A stretch of DNA of 64,000 nucleotides, from the NCBI GenBank assembly GCA_033558025.1, contig JAUCEF010000009.1, forward strand, positions 930,001 to 994,000, read 5' to 3'. The number at the start of each line of letters is the position of its first letter. The first letter of the stretch is position 1. This stretch comes from Phytophthora sp. 'mugwort'. Taxonomy: Eukaryota; Oomycota; Peronosporomycetes; Peronosporales; Peronosporaceae. The translations under genes and the position numbers were made by a program. This document shows, piece by piece, positions 9,520 through 22,339 of the stretch. The notes below the pieces were generated by a model. The model was not told the DNA's origin. It saw only the letters and a program-made list of their open reading frames with translations, and ran no database searches.

Positions 9520-11970
9520 TGAAGCTGGACCGTCGAACGTAGTAGTTGCAGTTTCCCTGGAGGCGTAAAGCCAATTAAAAAAAATGAGTTTCAAAGTGCT
9601 CATGATTGGTGCAGTAAATTAAAACGGACAATATTCCAATGAGATAACGGAAAAAGTGATGATGGATGGTGCCAAGTGGTTCCGTATTGTTCCAAACTGA
9701 AGGGCGTTTCGTGGGATCATGCGCGGCTACGCTTGAGGCTTTTACCGAAATACTGATGCTATTGAATACAGAAATCCGTGGCAGGGTCTTGCTGGGTGTG
9801 GTCTTGTCGCGTTGCACTCTGGTTCACTGGGACATGTTTATACGACCCGAGGAGAGCACAGCGATCAATGGCAAATTCCATAGATGCATTATTTTGCATC
9901 GTACCTGCATTTTTGCATCGTTTTGAATACTGAACTGTTTTAAGCAAACTTATCCAGTTGCGAATGGATCGGTTTTTATTATCCAGTGTAGTTTTTCGAG
10001 GTTACACGACTGTTAGATTACATTGTGTTAGCGCAAATATTCGATTTGTATCACCTTTCGGGATACATATAATTCCGTGTACGCAGTACCTAAAGTTATT
10101 ATCCATCGCAGTATCTACAATTACCATCCATTCGCAGTATCAAAAAAATACCATTTAAGATACTGCGAGTGGGTCGGTGAGCGTGTCAGCTCCAGTGCGA
10201 CGGGAAGTAACGTTATGGTGCCGGACCGACTACTATTAGGGCAGCCACAGTGATTCTCTAGCCCCAAATATATCCGATTTGACAGGGGTTCACCGGTGAC
10301 AATACATATTCTTTTATTTTTTATGTTTTATGCCAATACTGCTCCAGTTCACCGGAATGTCTGTGGTTTCTGAAGCTGGTGCGCTATCATGGAACGGCGG
10401 GGCCTGGTAATTGGCACGTCACCCCAGCAACTTCGATTTGGCAATAAAAACTGCAGCATGCAGGTGGGTACTAGTGTTTGGTGCATATTAAGTCTGCAAT
10501 AGCTTTAGCGTCAGAGGAAGACACAGACTCAGAAAGTCTCCTGTTTAAAGTGAATAACCTTAGAACTAACAAGCACGTAAGATAAATATATATGGACTCC
10601 AAGAGTCGAAGGTACCTTAAACAAGACAAATGAACTCTTTACTACAAAATGTAATCTGATTGTATTCTTCTTATGCGCGGCAGAGCCGCATGTGGTGTAA
10701 ATGTATAAGGTTCATTATCGAGCTTAGTTTTGTTTTTAGTTAGTCTAATGCATATCTATTGGCTGTATAGCCACCTACCGAGATCTCGTTAATATCTCGT
10801 AGTGAGTACTGTTATAAGGGCAGGTGCTCGATGTGGCAAGGCGATGATCACCTTGTTGGTGCAAGAAGGGGTTGATCCGCGCAACCATAGCGCTGACACG
10901 ACTACGCTAATAACCCACAAGTTGTCTGAAGATAGTGAATCTTCCTCTTCGAGCATAGTTTGTCGATTGTGTGATGGTCGAACGAAGGCAAGCCGCACAG
11001 GGTTAACAATTGGAAATTGCACACCACCTTGGATGAGTAAAGGCCAACAGTAGCCACCATTTCGGCCATCGGTAGACAGGCAGGATGGCAACCAGTAGAC
11101 ACCCAGGCTTCGCTGTAAGATTAGATGTGGGCATGACTCGTGCGGCGGCTAGTGGTGAGGTCGTGGATTGAATTCCCTCAGCACGGGAATTTCGCGTCGC
11201 CCTGACAACATCAAGTGTAGGCAGACGCAAAATGCTATGGCAATCTCTGTCTTAGCTACCGTTGATACGACATTAAAGCACAATTCTACAAAAATTGTTA
11301 CCGTGTATTAAGCGCACTACCAGCACATAACGTAGTTAGAAGCGCATCCTCAAACAGCGATTGCGCTGGCAATCAAACCCTCATAGCATTCAGCAGGCTT
11401 GCTAGCCCCGGACTTTGTGAGGAAGACACGTAGCATTAGTGTGTGTGTCTGTTGAGGTATCGCGACACGTGGTTATGTTACGGATCTGTATATTAGACCA
11501 AATTAGTGGGTAATATGTCTGTAAAATACCGAGAAAACCTTCTTCCGAAATTTAGACCGGATCTGCAGACGACCCGATAAAACTTCTACCACCTGCGCTA
11601 TCTGGAGATCAACCATGACGTTGCACCAGTGTGCACCATCGCAGTTGACTGGTACCAGTAGGAGCTGGCCACATGCGTCGCGAAAGAGCTTCGCTAAGGC
11701 CTTCCTATCAATACGTCAGACACTGTTTCTGACAATGCCGAGTTCAGTCGGCTTGACGACGAACTCCTCCAGTCTTGCGACACAAAACAGTTTGGGTAAA
11801 TATACTACGTTTTCGCAATGAGTTCTAAAAAAACGAAACCGGAAGCGATCCAAGCGAAAAAGTTATATGAGCGTAAAGTGTGGGAGGAAGACTTATAGCT
11901 CGGGCTTTGGAGCAGCCAATCCGCAAAGTTTTTAAAGTTCGGCTGCACACCAGCTCGATTCACGATCTTA
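9520..11970. other. Intergenic, mostly unrecognised
   Basis: No gene supported. A weak inverted pair, GCGAATGGAT near 9959 and ATCCATTCGC near 10127, could mark a tiny non-autonomous element of about 180 bp. Frames around 10800-11230 are open on both strands without family features and look like decayed transposon sequence. The rest shows nothing I can name. Confidence 0.4.
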
Positions 11971-11977
11971 TCCCTGC

Positions 11978-12625
11978 TCAATACAAGATATCGCTGCTCC
12001 GTCCCGCCGCTGTGGTCTCGCCCACGGCATGCATTGCGACCTCGTTATTATGGACAACGTCTTGCCTAATCTCATCCGGAGCGCACTTATTGTCCTCCGA
12101 GGACCTGGGCTTGCCTGGTCCTACGTCGGAGTGCTCGGCCATGATGACTTCGCTGCTGCGGGTCTTGTATACGGTACACTGTGTCCCGTAGACAACGGGC
12201 TGGACGATCGAACGCTCGGCGTCTATCTCCATGGCGCTTGCCTCGGAGGTTTTAAAATCTACAGCTTGCTGCTCAACGTCGTCAGAGTCGGCATCCGTCA
12301 TTGTGCTAGCCTTTGTTAACACTACCGTCCTTGACAGCTCCATGCGCAATGCCGGCGATCTCCGAACAACGATTGGCCAATGATTGCGCATGATACGTGT
12401 CCCCCAGCTCGACTTAGAATTGACGTTCCTCGCCGCAATCTCAGGAATTTGATTGTAATTATATAGCATATCAGCGTGTATTTCCTCGCCTCCGTCTGCC
12501 AAGCACTTTCGGTAGAATTGAAACACAATCCCCGCAAGGTTGGACCTTTCTCGACGGCCCTGAGCCCGACTTTCTAAATCTCGCGCCCCCATATGCTGGT
12601 TCTTTGATGAATGAAAGTTTTTCAT
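11978..12625 (-). CDS. Hypothetical protein, 215 aa, doubtful
   Basis: An open frame from an ATG at 12625, without signal peptide, membrane segment or known motif. The N-terminal half is basic (ESRAQGRRERSN); the C-terminal half is acidic (MTDADSDDVEQQ). Its position just downstream (in minus-strand sense) of the Gypsy relic, and its composition, suggest a piece of a retroelement or chance survival. I would not treat it as a functional gene without transcript evidence. Confidence 0.25.
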   Translation of the reverse strand: MKNFHSSKNQHMGARDLESRAQGRRERSNLAGIVFQFYRKCLADGGEEIHADMLYNYNQIPEIAARNVNSKSSWGTRIMRNHWPIVVRRSPALRMELSRTVVLTKASTMTDADSDDVEQQAVDFKTSEASAMEIDAERSIVQPVVYGTQCTVYKTRSSEVIMAEHSDVGPGKPRSSEDNKCAPDEIRQDVVHNNEVAMHAVGETTAAGRSSDILY

Positions 12626-12870
12626 TGGAAAGTTGTTTTCTGCAGCTGAATAGTGTCCCCTTCTTGACGAGCGATTCCTTCGCTGCCTTCGAAGTCTTCT
12701 ATTGAGGATTTCGCTGGCACGCCTTGAGGATTGCCACTCTCTTGGTCATCGCATTCTGATGCTTCTTCCCCATGACTTGTACTCCTTTCTTTATTGAATC
12801 TGAAATAAGAGGGGGGGGGTCAGGCGTGCTTATCGAAAGAGGGACTGGTTTGAACCGGTTACGCTCTTGG

Positions 12871-13027
12871 TGCAGGTTTACTCGACCGTCGACTTATTAT
12901 GCACCAGGGCACAGGTTTACTCGACGGTCGACTTAATATGCACCGGGGTGCAGGTTTATTGGCCTTCGACTTATTACGTACCGGGGTGCAGGTCTACTCG
13001 ATCATCGACCTTGTAACGGGTTAGCAG
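12871..13027. repeat. 39-bp tandem repeat, four degenerate copies
   Basis: The string CAGGTTTA (or a close variant) recurs at 12873, 12912, 12951 and 12989, a period of 39, 39 and 38. Each unit carries CTCGACCGTCGAC or a variant, and a GCACCGGGGTG-like joint. The copies drift progressively. The period is a multiple of three. Confidence 0.8.
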
Positions 13028-13149
13028 ATTTCACCGCAAGGTGAATCGGTGAACTACCATCCTTCAACGCCACCCCGTGGTCTACCCAAAACTCAAGTAA
13101 CTTGTGTGCAATCTTAACGTGTCCTACTCCACCCCCAGCTCGAAGCTGC

Positions 13150-16100
13150 GCGGCTAATGAACCTGACGGACGATGGAGTGCGGCGCGGCGATGTTCCAGT
13201 ACTTGCACGTCGCAATAAACAATTCACTCAACGTTATTAATCGAAGCATGCACACCGCACTAGACTCACCAACTGCACAAAGGCTTATCGTTTTGATCGC
13301 TTCCTGTTTTGAAGGCGCGACTCTGCCGCATGGTTCGTCGGTCTTCTTGAGCGGGATGAACTCAGACGCATAGGTGTCTCGATGCCGAGAAGAATGTTGT
13401 GATGCCAACAAGCTCTGGAGCTCTTCTTGCGGAGCCGACACGCTGTGGGGCTGTTTGCCGTCGTCAAGATCCTGGGTAGGAACGAAACTAACAACGGATG
13501 TTGCAAGACTGGCATGAATGGGTTGTGTCGCATCAACAACATGCCTATACATATCCTTCGTTATAGCGTTGTCTGTACTGCCAGCAAGACTATCCTGTTC
13601 ATAACCCTCAAATGGCGAGAGAGTCGGTGCTTGAACTACATCGGATATCATGTGTGGTCGTCAACAGGAGTCACTTGATGGCTACAAGTTCGAACAGCGG
13701 CCACATTGACGACGTCGCGCACATGCCACCGGGAGATTATGTCGGCCCACGCATTCTCTCCTGGAATGTGTTCAATTACATAGTGTAGACCGCAGAGTCG
13801 CACCGCCAGCGTTGCAGCCTATCGCACACATGCTTTATTAATTCCACACTGACGGCATAGCTGGAAACCATCGCAACGAAGAGGCAGGTATTCCAAGTCG
13901 TGGCAGGGTTTAACGATGGGATAGGCCTCCTTCTATACAACAGTCCAATTCAGCCTGCATGTTTGAACATGCCTCCCTTACATACGATCATCTCGTGGTT
14001 TTGTTCCTCCACTTGCAGCGAATCATCCCATTGCTTGACCTTATTGACGACAATGCTGTAGTCATTCGCCGAGGGTCTGTAAACAACAACAGCCTTGCAT
14101 CCGGATCTGGAAACGCCATCAGCGCCGAGTCCCGAGCCAAGGCCACGACAGCATCGTACGCAGCTATTTCAGCAGCTTCCACGTTGTAGGTACATTGAGC
14201 GCGCTTTTGCTCCGCCGACCAAGACGACGCCGCTCTGAATTCAATTTGTCTTGTAGTGGGGCTATCATTCCTGGGTAATTAGGGAGCGATTCATGTAGCC
14301 AATTGGTGGTACACACGAAGTATTAAAGCTCGGACATTGTAACAGGCGAAGGCAGCTCAGCTAATGCACTGACACGTGCACGATCATGGCGAGCGCCAGC
14401 ACTTAAAATCAGACGTCCACACCACAGCACTTCCAGCTCAAACAGCGAACATTTAGCCATGTTGAGCTTGAAGTTGGCGCTTGATACCAACTTAAATAAG
14501 TGTCGTAGCGTCACGAGAAATTCCTCACTGTCGGCGCAAACAGGATCATGCGTCCACCCATACTAGCGCGGAATGAGGAATAGGAGCCAGCTTAGGCTGC
14601 ACCTGGCTCTGAAAATGCAAAGCGGAGTCCATAGTGCCTTGAGGGACTCGATTTGTGTTGTACACACCATTCCGGCGTCACGAAAGAGAACATTCTTGAC
14701 AGCTTTATTGAAGAGACAATTCCCAGGAGCCTGCGTGAAGGCAAAGCGGCCGTAGACTTTCTTGCCATTGAAGGCCTCGACCGTCGTGGCTACAGTGGGC
14801 ATAGTGCCAGCGATTGGGACCGTCACTCCATTGACAGACCGATAGTCGATAGTAAGCCGGAACTTGCCTTGTGTTCCTGGTTTCCGCGCGGGGTAACAAT
14901 ACTAGCCCAGCGTGAGGCATTATTCTGTTCCACGAGTCCATTCTCAACCAGTGACTTCACATACTCCCGAATGAATTGAGCCTGGAGTGGTGCGTAATTC
15001 CGAGGTGGACTTCGATCCGGAGTGACACCAGGTCGCAGCGTGAACTGAAGAGGCTCAACGTCTGCAGGGGGTCAGGACCTATCGTCAGGTGCCATACATC
15101 CGGAAATGCTTCGAGTAGTTCACGAACTGCACTGACATGGACAGCTGGCAGCCCATTCGACACCGCGCGTTCCAGGAGCTATTCGAGAGTAGTGATGCGA
15201 GTGGGTTCATTTTGAGCTGCGCTTGTTTGGTCTGCAGGGAGCTCATCGCCAACAGGAAACTCGTCCATCTCGTTGTCTAAGAGCGATGGGATTGCTCATT
15301 GGGCAAGCTGCTGCTCAACATCGCTGCCCAGTCCCTTTACGACGTCACGTCCCAGCAAGAATTCATCACCATCTCCAGCCAAGAATTAGACAAGCCACAG
15401 ATCGTAGCGACACCAGCTCAGCCAAGTGGTCAACTCCAAATCCAGAAGTACGTCTTGCTCACACACTTGAACTCGCGCACCCGCTATTACTGCTTCCGCT
15501 GGCGTTGGCAAAATTGCCACAACCAGTGAGGGCTGCATCACACGAAGTGACTCGACAGCTTCACGAGGCACCATACTTGCGTCAGACCCTCTGTCCGTTG
15601 AATACGGGATCTCGAGAAGGCCATTAATTTTCACAGACCTCGCAGTGGCTGCATATCTGGCAGACTTGGAACGCACCGCATTGGAGCGCTGCTCTTTTGC
15701 TGCTCAATACTTATTCCGCGCCTCTTCTCGCTGAGTACTGATGGCAGTGGGGCAATCTGCAAGCCAGTGCGGACCCTTGCAGGCCAGACACCCATCAGAA
15801 GGCGGATGGCGTGGAGGACGAGCAGCGCGTGCGGCTGTCCAGCGTTGGCAGCACGAAACTGCGTCCCAGATGTGGTGGGGGGGGGGGGGGGGGCTAGCCG
15901 CCGCGGAGGTCTTGGGTGTGCTCTTGACCGCACGGTCCTTTGCAACCTTCGATCCAAACACCTTTGCAGCATAGTCTTGAGATAGACGATGGAAATTCTG
16001 CTGCACCTTCGCGTGTTCTAGATTCAGATCGAATAGAGCGATATCATCTGTTTTGCACTCGCGCTTCTCCAAACCAATCAGCCGAGTGTTCTGGGCTTTC

Positions 16101-16657
16101 AGCACCGGAGGCTGGAGATTGTCCACCAGCAGGCGGCAGCGCGACTTCATTCAGCTCTTGTAGCCTGAGTGCGACACGTTGTCGTTCCCAATTAGCCCTT
16201 GAAATTGTCTTCAACGATGGCGTTGAAGTCTTCATAGTAGCGAAATACTCGCGCGTCGCGGTCATCAATAGAGAGATCCATTTTGAGGTTCTGACGAACA
16301 AAGACTTGACATCCGGCATGAACTCGTTCTTGAGCGTGCGACAGCGTGCTTCCACCAAAGGATGTCAGATTCGTCACCGAGTCCACAGGCTTCTTCAGCA
16401 CATAGGTGGCTAGGGTTTTCAATGTTTTCCGCTTGACGGAGCCTTTGACGGTGACCACAACATTGTCAAACGACTCACCAGTCATACTGCAGCGATGACG
16501 CATCTTTTTGACGTAGCGTTCCCATTCGCGTACCACTCGATCAAAGCTGCGTGGCCCAGCTTGTCAATTCAGGAGCCCTGATGACCTCGAATATCGGTGG
16601 GGTGAGTGGCATCTCCACATCGCCATCGGCATCGACGGTGTTGCGAGGTCTCGACAT
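13150..16657 (-). mobile_element. Decayed Ty3/Gypsy retrotransposon (gag to RNase H)
   Basis: Gag begins at an ATG at 16657 (MSRPRNTVDADGDVEMPLTP) and runs through 16536-15704 in several frames. It ends with a zinc-knuckle-like CLACKGPHWLADC. A protease-like block follows at 15676-15386 (LLEIPYSTDRGSDASMVPRE), in which the D-S/T-G core has become DRGSD. Reverse transcriptase pieces lie at 15163-14323: TVPIAGTMPTVATTVEAFNG, then a broken WVDD site near 14550, then NFKLNMAKCSLFELEVLWCG. An RNase H start is at 14182-13988 (FPDPDARLLLFTD). Frames change at least five times, so the element is dead. No LTR pair or integrase was confirmed. Gag contains a run of 17 G (15877-15893), which reads as a polyproline tract on the coding strand. 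Confidence 0.82.
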
Positions 16658-16689
16658 GTTGAAGTTGAAGTTGACGTTTGATTCGACAT

Positions 16690-17800
16690 TCCTTTTTTGC
16701 TACCTGTAGTCGATAGATAACCGTGTAAAGGTGTATTTCAACAGCGGCAAGGCGCTCAGTGCCGACGCTCTCCTGTACACGGTGATTCGCCGTTCTCCGG
16801 GCCTTGGTGAGGCAACATTCTGGAATGAAGTTGCTATTTGCGGCGGAAAGTAATTATATGTTGCTCGCGATTCACGTGGCCGTTGCATATGATACACGGA
16901 ACGGCTTCCACGGTGCTTCGTTGGAGCTGTATAAAGTTTTCCCGATAGTGTGCTTGTTGGCGGCGGTTTCGAATTCACGTTACGTCCGCCCTTGCCATTT
17001 TGGACGGACTGGTCGCCAAGCTGTCGAGCAGCAGATCTCTTCACGTTCCACGAGCTGGGCATGCATAGGACCGTCGCCCTCCTGTGTGTTAAGAACCGTG
17101 AGCTATAACCACACGAGCAGTTCTTCCGCATGCGCCTGGCACGTACTCGGAGATCTATCAGGCTGAGAAGCTGCTCGACTCCTTGTCCTTAGGAGATACT
17201 GCCCGCTCAGGCCCTTTAACGAGTCATCGACATCAAGCAACATGATTCTCTTAATCATGCACCTGGTGCTGTACGTGGCGGTGAGTTTCATCATGACCTT
17301 GGTGCTGGACGTGGCGGCTATTGTGGTCGTGTTCGCCGTCCGATGCGAAAACCGTGTCATCCAGGGAACCAACCACTTCGAGATGTGCCAGCTTGAGCTT
17401 GAGCACGCATTCAAGCTGGCGATCTTCTGTCTGACGATCGAGTTCGCGAATGCTTTCGTGTTGTACGAGTATACCACGTTCCGTCGCGACCCGAGAATCA
17501 GCGAGGCAGCGCCAGTCGCGAGAGGTACACCACAGTCGAACCTCGCCACTTTCGGCGGCGACGTCCACACAGTGGGGGGACCTTCTGACTACTTCAACTT
17601 GATTGTGGGTGAGCGTGCCGCAATACTGCCCCTTCTACAGCAGACGCTGATGTGGGTGATGACCCGGCTAGTCTGCTGTATGCCGTCGACATGATGGTGC
17701 CAAGAACAACCCACCGAAAACTCACGAACGGGGCCATTTCGTTCTGGGCGACGGCAGCTTTTTCGACGCCAACGAAAACGGGTTCCAGCTGTAAGCGTCA
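16690..17800 (-). other. Possible retroelement gag remnant
   Basis: The minus strand has overlapping open frames with a weak zinc-knuckle-like VYHMQRPRESRATY near 16880 that may derive from a CxxC...HxxxxC motif. A charged, helix-prone stretch (17568-17251) ends in repeated GHDETHRHVQHQVHD-type sequence. It may belong to a second retroelement upstream of the Gypsy relic. The plus-strand frame at 17242-17694 is hydrophobic at its start but shows no family motif. Confidence 0.25.
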
Positions 17801-19555
17801 AAAGGAATCTAGTGTATTAAATCCAATTGACTATATCGGTTGCATCTTCAATTCATGATTCTGGATTCGGTTCAGTAAATGCACCCCATATCTTTCTGTG
17901 TGACATACTCGCTGTAGTCTCCTCTAGGCCTCACAACTACACTAAAATAATAGCCACTTTCCGGATTCTCATAGGTAGATTCCATAGTGCACTCCGATCT
18001 CTGCTTCGCTCTCACCTGGGTTTTGTCGTCGTTGCTTTCTCAACCTAAAAAACAAGTCACACAGCTAGCATAATACTCTTCACTCCAATTGCTTTGGTTA
18101 CGATTATTGCACATCTCGCAATAATGGTAAGCGGGTCGGAGAGCTGGCACACTGTAGTGGGTCCGTGACAGTGCTACACCTCGTGATGATGAATATAGAA
18201 CAACATTGAATAATGGAGCCCTTTCAATATAAGATCACTCCGTATCGGTTTTTAGACGAAAGAGTGGATGCCAAAACCTAATAGTTTGGTTCTGTAACTT
18301 CTTCGCCTGGTGTCCCTCCGAGGATTCTTCAGCGATCCCCCTCATTCTATCCGCTCGGAGCAGTGGTCCCGCCCTTCCAGTCGTTATGATCTATCACTCC
18401 ATGGCATATAAACCTGGGAATTCAGTCTGTTCCAGTGATACTCGTCACAGCTGAACCACGACTCAAAATGAATGCGAGGCGAGCGAGTTCGTTTTCATTG
18501 AAGGCTTCGTTTTCATTGAGGTGCTCCCAGACACACTGCTTCTTGAATACGCACACAAAGACTCCTACTGGTACAGTATCACTATACTACACGCTTGGTG
18601 CAGTCCCAATAACCATAAGTTCGGTGTGGTGACAGAGCCTTACGCCCGCCGGGGGTCACCTTCGCTTGTTGCTCGCTGGTCACCCTGATTTACATCGGCG
18701 TGTCGCAGGTATTAATATATTCGCCTAGTACGTGAAAACGATATGCATAAAATTTCGGTAGTACATATATAGCTACACGTACCAAGTCCACGTGTGCGAT
18801 CCCAAAATAGAAAATTCAAGTGTACATGTACGACCGGCCTCAATGTGACCTAACAGAAGATTGCAGATGATACCGAATTTATATACTAGTGAATACCAAC
18901 AATGGATACAGCGATATCAACGTTGTGATTGATATAACTACCAACTGTATCAGCTACGTCGATTCTTATCTTCGACGATACGTTGTACATGGAGGGATTC
19001 CGAGAGCAGCATTTTTATTTATCTGAGGCCTGCACGCAACATAAACGATGGCAGCGGTTCATTTTGACAGAACATACATAACGACATCATTGTAGCGAAG
19101 AAGGTAAATAATATCATAAAGAAGAGCATTAAAGCAATGCAGAATCTCATGTTTAAATTATTTTGTAGCCTCATCGACCGAGCGAGCTGTCCAATACTCG
19201 CTCTCCTGTCTTAAAACGAGAACCATCTGGAGTGTGATCGGCTGCAGTCGATGGCGCTCCTTTCCGTACGTCGTCCTCGCGACACTGAAGAAGCGCTCTG
19301 CGATGTTGGAGTGGGCGGGATGGTGTTGAGCAAGTCATAGCGCTGTTTCACTGCACCTAAGCGGTGGCGCTTTTGTAGATGCGGGACGGATGAGCCTTCC
19401 TCGTCGGTGTCGCGTGCACCCTATTCATCATTAGCAGCGGTGAACCGGAACGACAATAAGGCTGTCTTCTCAATCGCCAAGCTCTCATTTTTGGTCTAGC
19501 TCTAACAGTCAGTCATTCTTCAATTTGACCGCTATAGCGCACGCAATCCCCCCAA
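17800..19555. other. Intergenic, nothing recognised
   Basis: About 1.7 kb of mixed-composition sequence with only short open frames. A small direct repeat TTCGTTTTCATTGA occurs twice near 18490-18520. I see no transposase, repeat array or RNA gene. Confidence 0.45.
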
Positions 19556-19559
19556 CACC

Positions 19560-20770
19560 GCTCGGCCTTCATGACCTTCGTCTCCCGCCCACACAACTCG
19601 GCCTTCACGCCCGCACAAGTCACGGGCTTCTACTACCGTCCGTGTCGCGGCGACAACCATGAGGTCTTCTCGGAGTACTACCGTTGCCAGTGCGGCGAGG
19701 TACGTAAACAAACCCGTCGTAATGGGCAATCGAACCTAAAGAAATATGTGCACCGGGAGCAGCCGGGCTACGAGGCTGTCATGCTCCAACCCCGACCACA
19801 GAAACTGGCTTCATGCGCAGCTCAGCTCTAAACGGCTACAGCTGGTTCGGCTGGACCGCCAAGAACAATCTACCTCTGCACTTCTGCGAGAATCCAGCTG
19901 CCAGTCGGTAAGTTGGTGGCAGTCTTATACAAACATTCTTAGTGTGATATAGGGCGACAAATTTGTGTTTTCCATTTTTTTTCTAACTATTCAAATTTGG
20001 GACTGATTTGTGCGGAAATACGACTTCGTGCGATGGATAGTCTCACTAGGGTGGTGGGACTCACAATCGCCACAGAGATGCCCGAACGTTGTGGTCTCAT
20101 TTTGGAAGGCTTGGGAAAGGTATCGAAGCATATCGTCGCTGTCTTCGCGGGCAACGAGGTCGATTGTGCCAAAACGACTCTGTTCCTCTGCATGGCACCC
20201 CTGAATGACCTCGATGGTGACCTCTCGGTACGTGTTCACTTCGAGTTCGTGGCAAACATGCTACCCCGCGATTTCGGTAAGCAACTTACGCAATGCCTGC
20301 TTTTGTTTGTTTGGGGATAACTGTTATGTCAATCGCCCTCTGGGTACACTCGTCGGCGTCCCACTCGTTGTTTGCGCCAGCAATCGGCTCAACAGAGCAC
20401 TTGAAGTCGACATGGAGGACGACTTGGCGGTAGTGTAGCACTCATGGTGAGACTACGTGCGCTGAAGCAGTCGAAAAAACTTAGGTATGCCTCTGCATTT
20501 TGCTCTTCCAATACTGCAATATGTAATTTAACCTCAACATTTGTTGTTCTATTGGTAATATTATATAGGCTCAAGACCAATCCCCCCCCCCTCCCCCCCC
20601 CCCGACTCGACAGGACATGCGGTGGAGTTCGACGTTCGCGATGATGCACCGTTCCGTCTAGCTCTTATACCCTTGAACCCAGCGAACGGCGATATTGTGG
20701 ACGCATTTCCACCTCCAGCAGGCAACAAATTTCACTTTGCTCGACGGTCGTATATGATTTGATGGGTTGA
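19560..20770 (+). mobile_element. Decayed hAT-like transposase with BED finger
   Basis: Fragments in plus-strand frames line up in the order expected for an oomycete hAT/BED transposase. A BED-type finger lies at 19571-19831 (EYYRCQCGEVRKQ...SNLKKYVHREQPG). A core piece lies at 19997-20320 (PERCGLILEGLGK, LLCMAPLNDLDGD-like, MLPRDFGK). GVPLVVCASNRLNRAL is at about 20360 and MVRLRALKQSKKLR at 20444. Two poly-C tracts (20582-20591 and 20593-20603) precede a remnant of the RWSS/TFA segment. Several frame changes and stops show it is dead. No terminal repeats or C-terminal dimerisation domain were found. Confidence 0.7.
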
Positions 20771-21039
20771 TTGCCATTATACCACACAACGCCCGCTTTC
20801 TAGGTAAGCATCACTATGTGTGAACTAACCTGTTATCAAGACTACAGCTTCGATTTTTATGGATATGTACAGGACCTCGCGCTGACATTGGCCACAACCC
20901 CAAATTCTAGGGGAGGGGGCGTGTGATCGACGGGAAACAAGGCGTCTGACGCGGGCTGCAACATCGGCACTCAGTCGGTTGGCTGTTTGAGCCTTCAGAA
21001 ATTAAAGAGGGATTTGTGCTACCCTCACTTCCGACACCC

Positions 21040-22335
21040 AGTATCATCTATTTAGCTGAAAGGAAATTCTGTCATTGAAGACTATTAACTTTGACGACAC
21101 TATATATGCATGGTGGTCAGTCGAAGCATGGCGTCGCCCACTTCCACATCGTCGCCGTGGCTGCACTCCGCAAAATCGTTGACGTCGCTCTTCGGCTCCA
21201 GATAGCCGAGACCCGTATGGAGGAGCAGTTCTTGATGGTCTGCTTTCCCTTGACGTCTTGCCAGACCTCGTCGCTCCACCGCATTGCTTGAAGCTGGTCA
21301 CGGTGTATGGATCCTCCTTCAGCGACTCGGGCTCATAGAGCTTGTTGTAGGCCCACCGCAGCTGATTCTGTTTGTACCCCGCCTTGAACGATGCTATGAT
21401 TCCGGCGTCTATGGGCTGCAGGAACGCGGTCGTGTTAGTGGTATTTTCTCTACAGTCACGTTGGCGAGGTGGAGGTCCCCAGTCTGATGGGAGGAAGCGT
21501 TGTCGACTAGACGTAATATATGGCGGCCGACTGCACGCATATTGCGGTCTACACCGCGCATCCGTCCTGGAACACTTTCCTCGTCATCCACGCCTTTTGG
21601 TTTGGTCGGTAGTTGAACCCGAGCTGTTCTGCCGACTGCTTGTGGTAGCAGCGTGTATTTTGTTTTGCTGAGGTATGGGTAGCAGAGCATCTGAGCTGTC
21701 GGCAATAGCAGTCATTGCTAGTGTAATTTTCGTTTTCTTCTTTTTTGACGCCACGATGCTCTTTGAGCAAATAGAACGTGTAGGAACCGTTGCATTACTT
21801 AACCCAGTTTCGTCCATGTTATAGATATTTCCAGAAGCATACAATTCTGTCACATGTTGGATTCGCCGTAGGCTCTCTTGAATAGCGACCGGGTCTGCCG
21901 GTTCAGCCTCCTCATGTAGCTGACGGTGGCGCAGCCCGTGCCCCCTCGAGAACCATGTCATCCAACAAACAGAAAAGTTTAGATCCCAAGCACCGCATAG
22001 GCGAGTTTGCAACTCTCGAGCTTTTTATCGTACTGAGCTCACGCGCAGGCAGATGTTGTGCTGCTCGATGCTCTCGATCCATGCGGCGAGTTGCTTCTCT
22101 AACGTCAGCGAGATCACTTGGAGAGGCTTCCCGCAGCTACCATCGCCATAATCATCGCTCAGGATGGCGGCCGCGTTCTTCAGAACATCGCTGATGGTGT
22201 TTCTGACTGGCTTGCTGCGCAACTTGTACTCGCTCTTCACCCACGCTGCCAACCCCCCTTGGCTCATCTCTAAGCAGGCCTTAGCCTTTCTGATGATGGC
22301 GCGCTTGTGGTTGATCTTCATCCAGTGCCCCATGC
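21040..22335 (-). mobile_element. Decayed pogo/Tigger-type Tc1-mariner superfamily transposase
   Basis: On the minus strand, a CENP-B-like DNA-binding N-terminus starts MGHWMKINHKRAIIRKAKAC (22333) and continues SQGGLAAWVKSEYKLRSKP and LTLEKQLAAWIESIEQ. The DDE core follows in shifted frames. The first Asp is in NIYNMDETGL (about 21814), the second in LRLVDNASSHQTGD (near 21510) and the third in LQPIDAGIIASFK (near 21400). All three catalytic Asp are still readable, but in at least two different frames, so the copy is non-functional. Terminal repeats were not identified. Confidence 0.85.
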
Positions 22336-22339
22336 TTCT

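Noticed and set aside
17242..17694. 150-codon plus-strand frame with hydrophobic start, possible membrane protein
   Set aside because: The hydrophobic start mirrors a repetitive minus-strand charged stretch (GHDETHRHVQHQ); no family motif and more likely a shadow frame.
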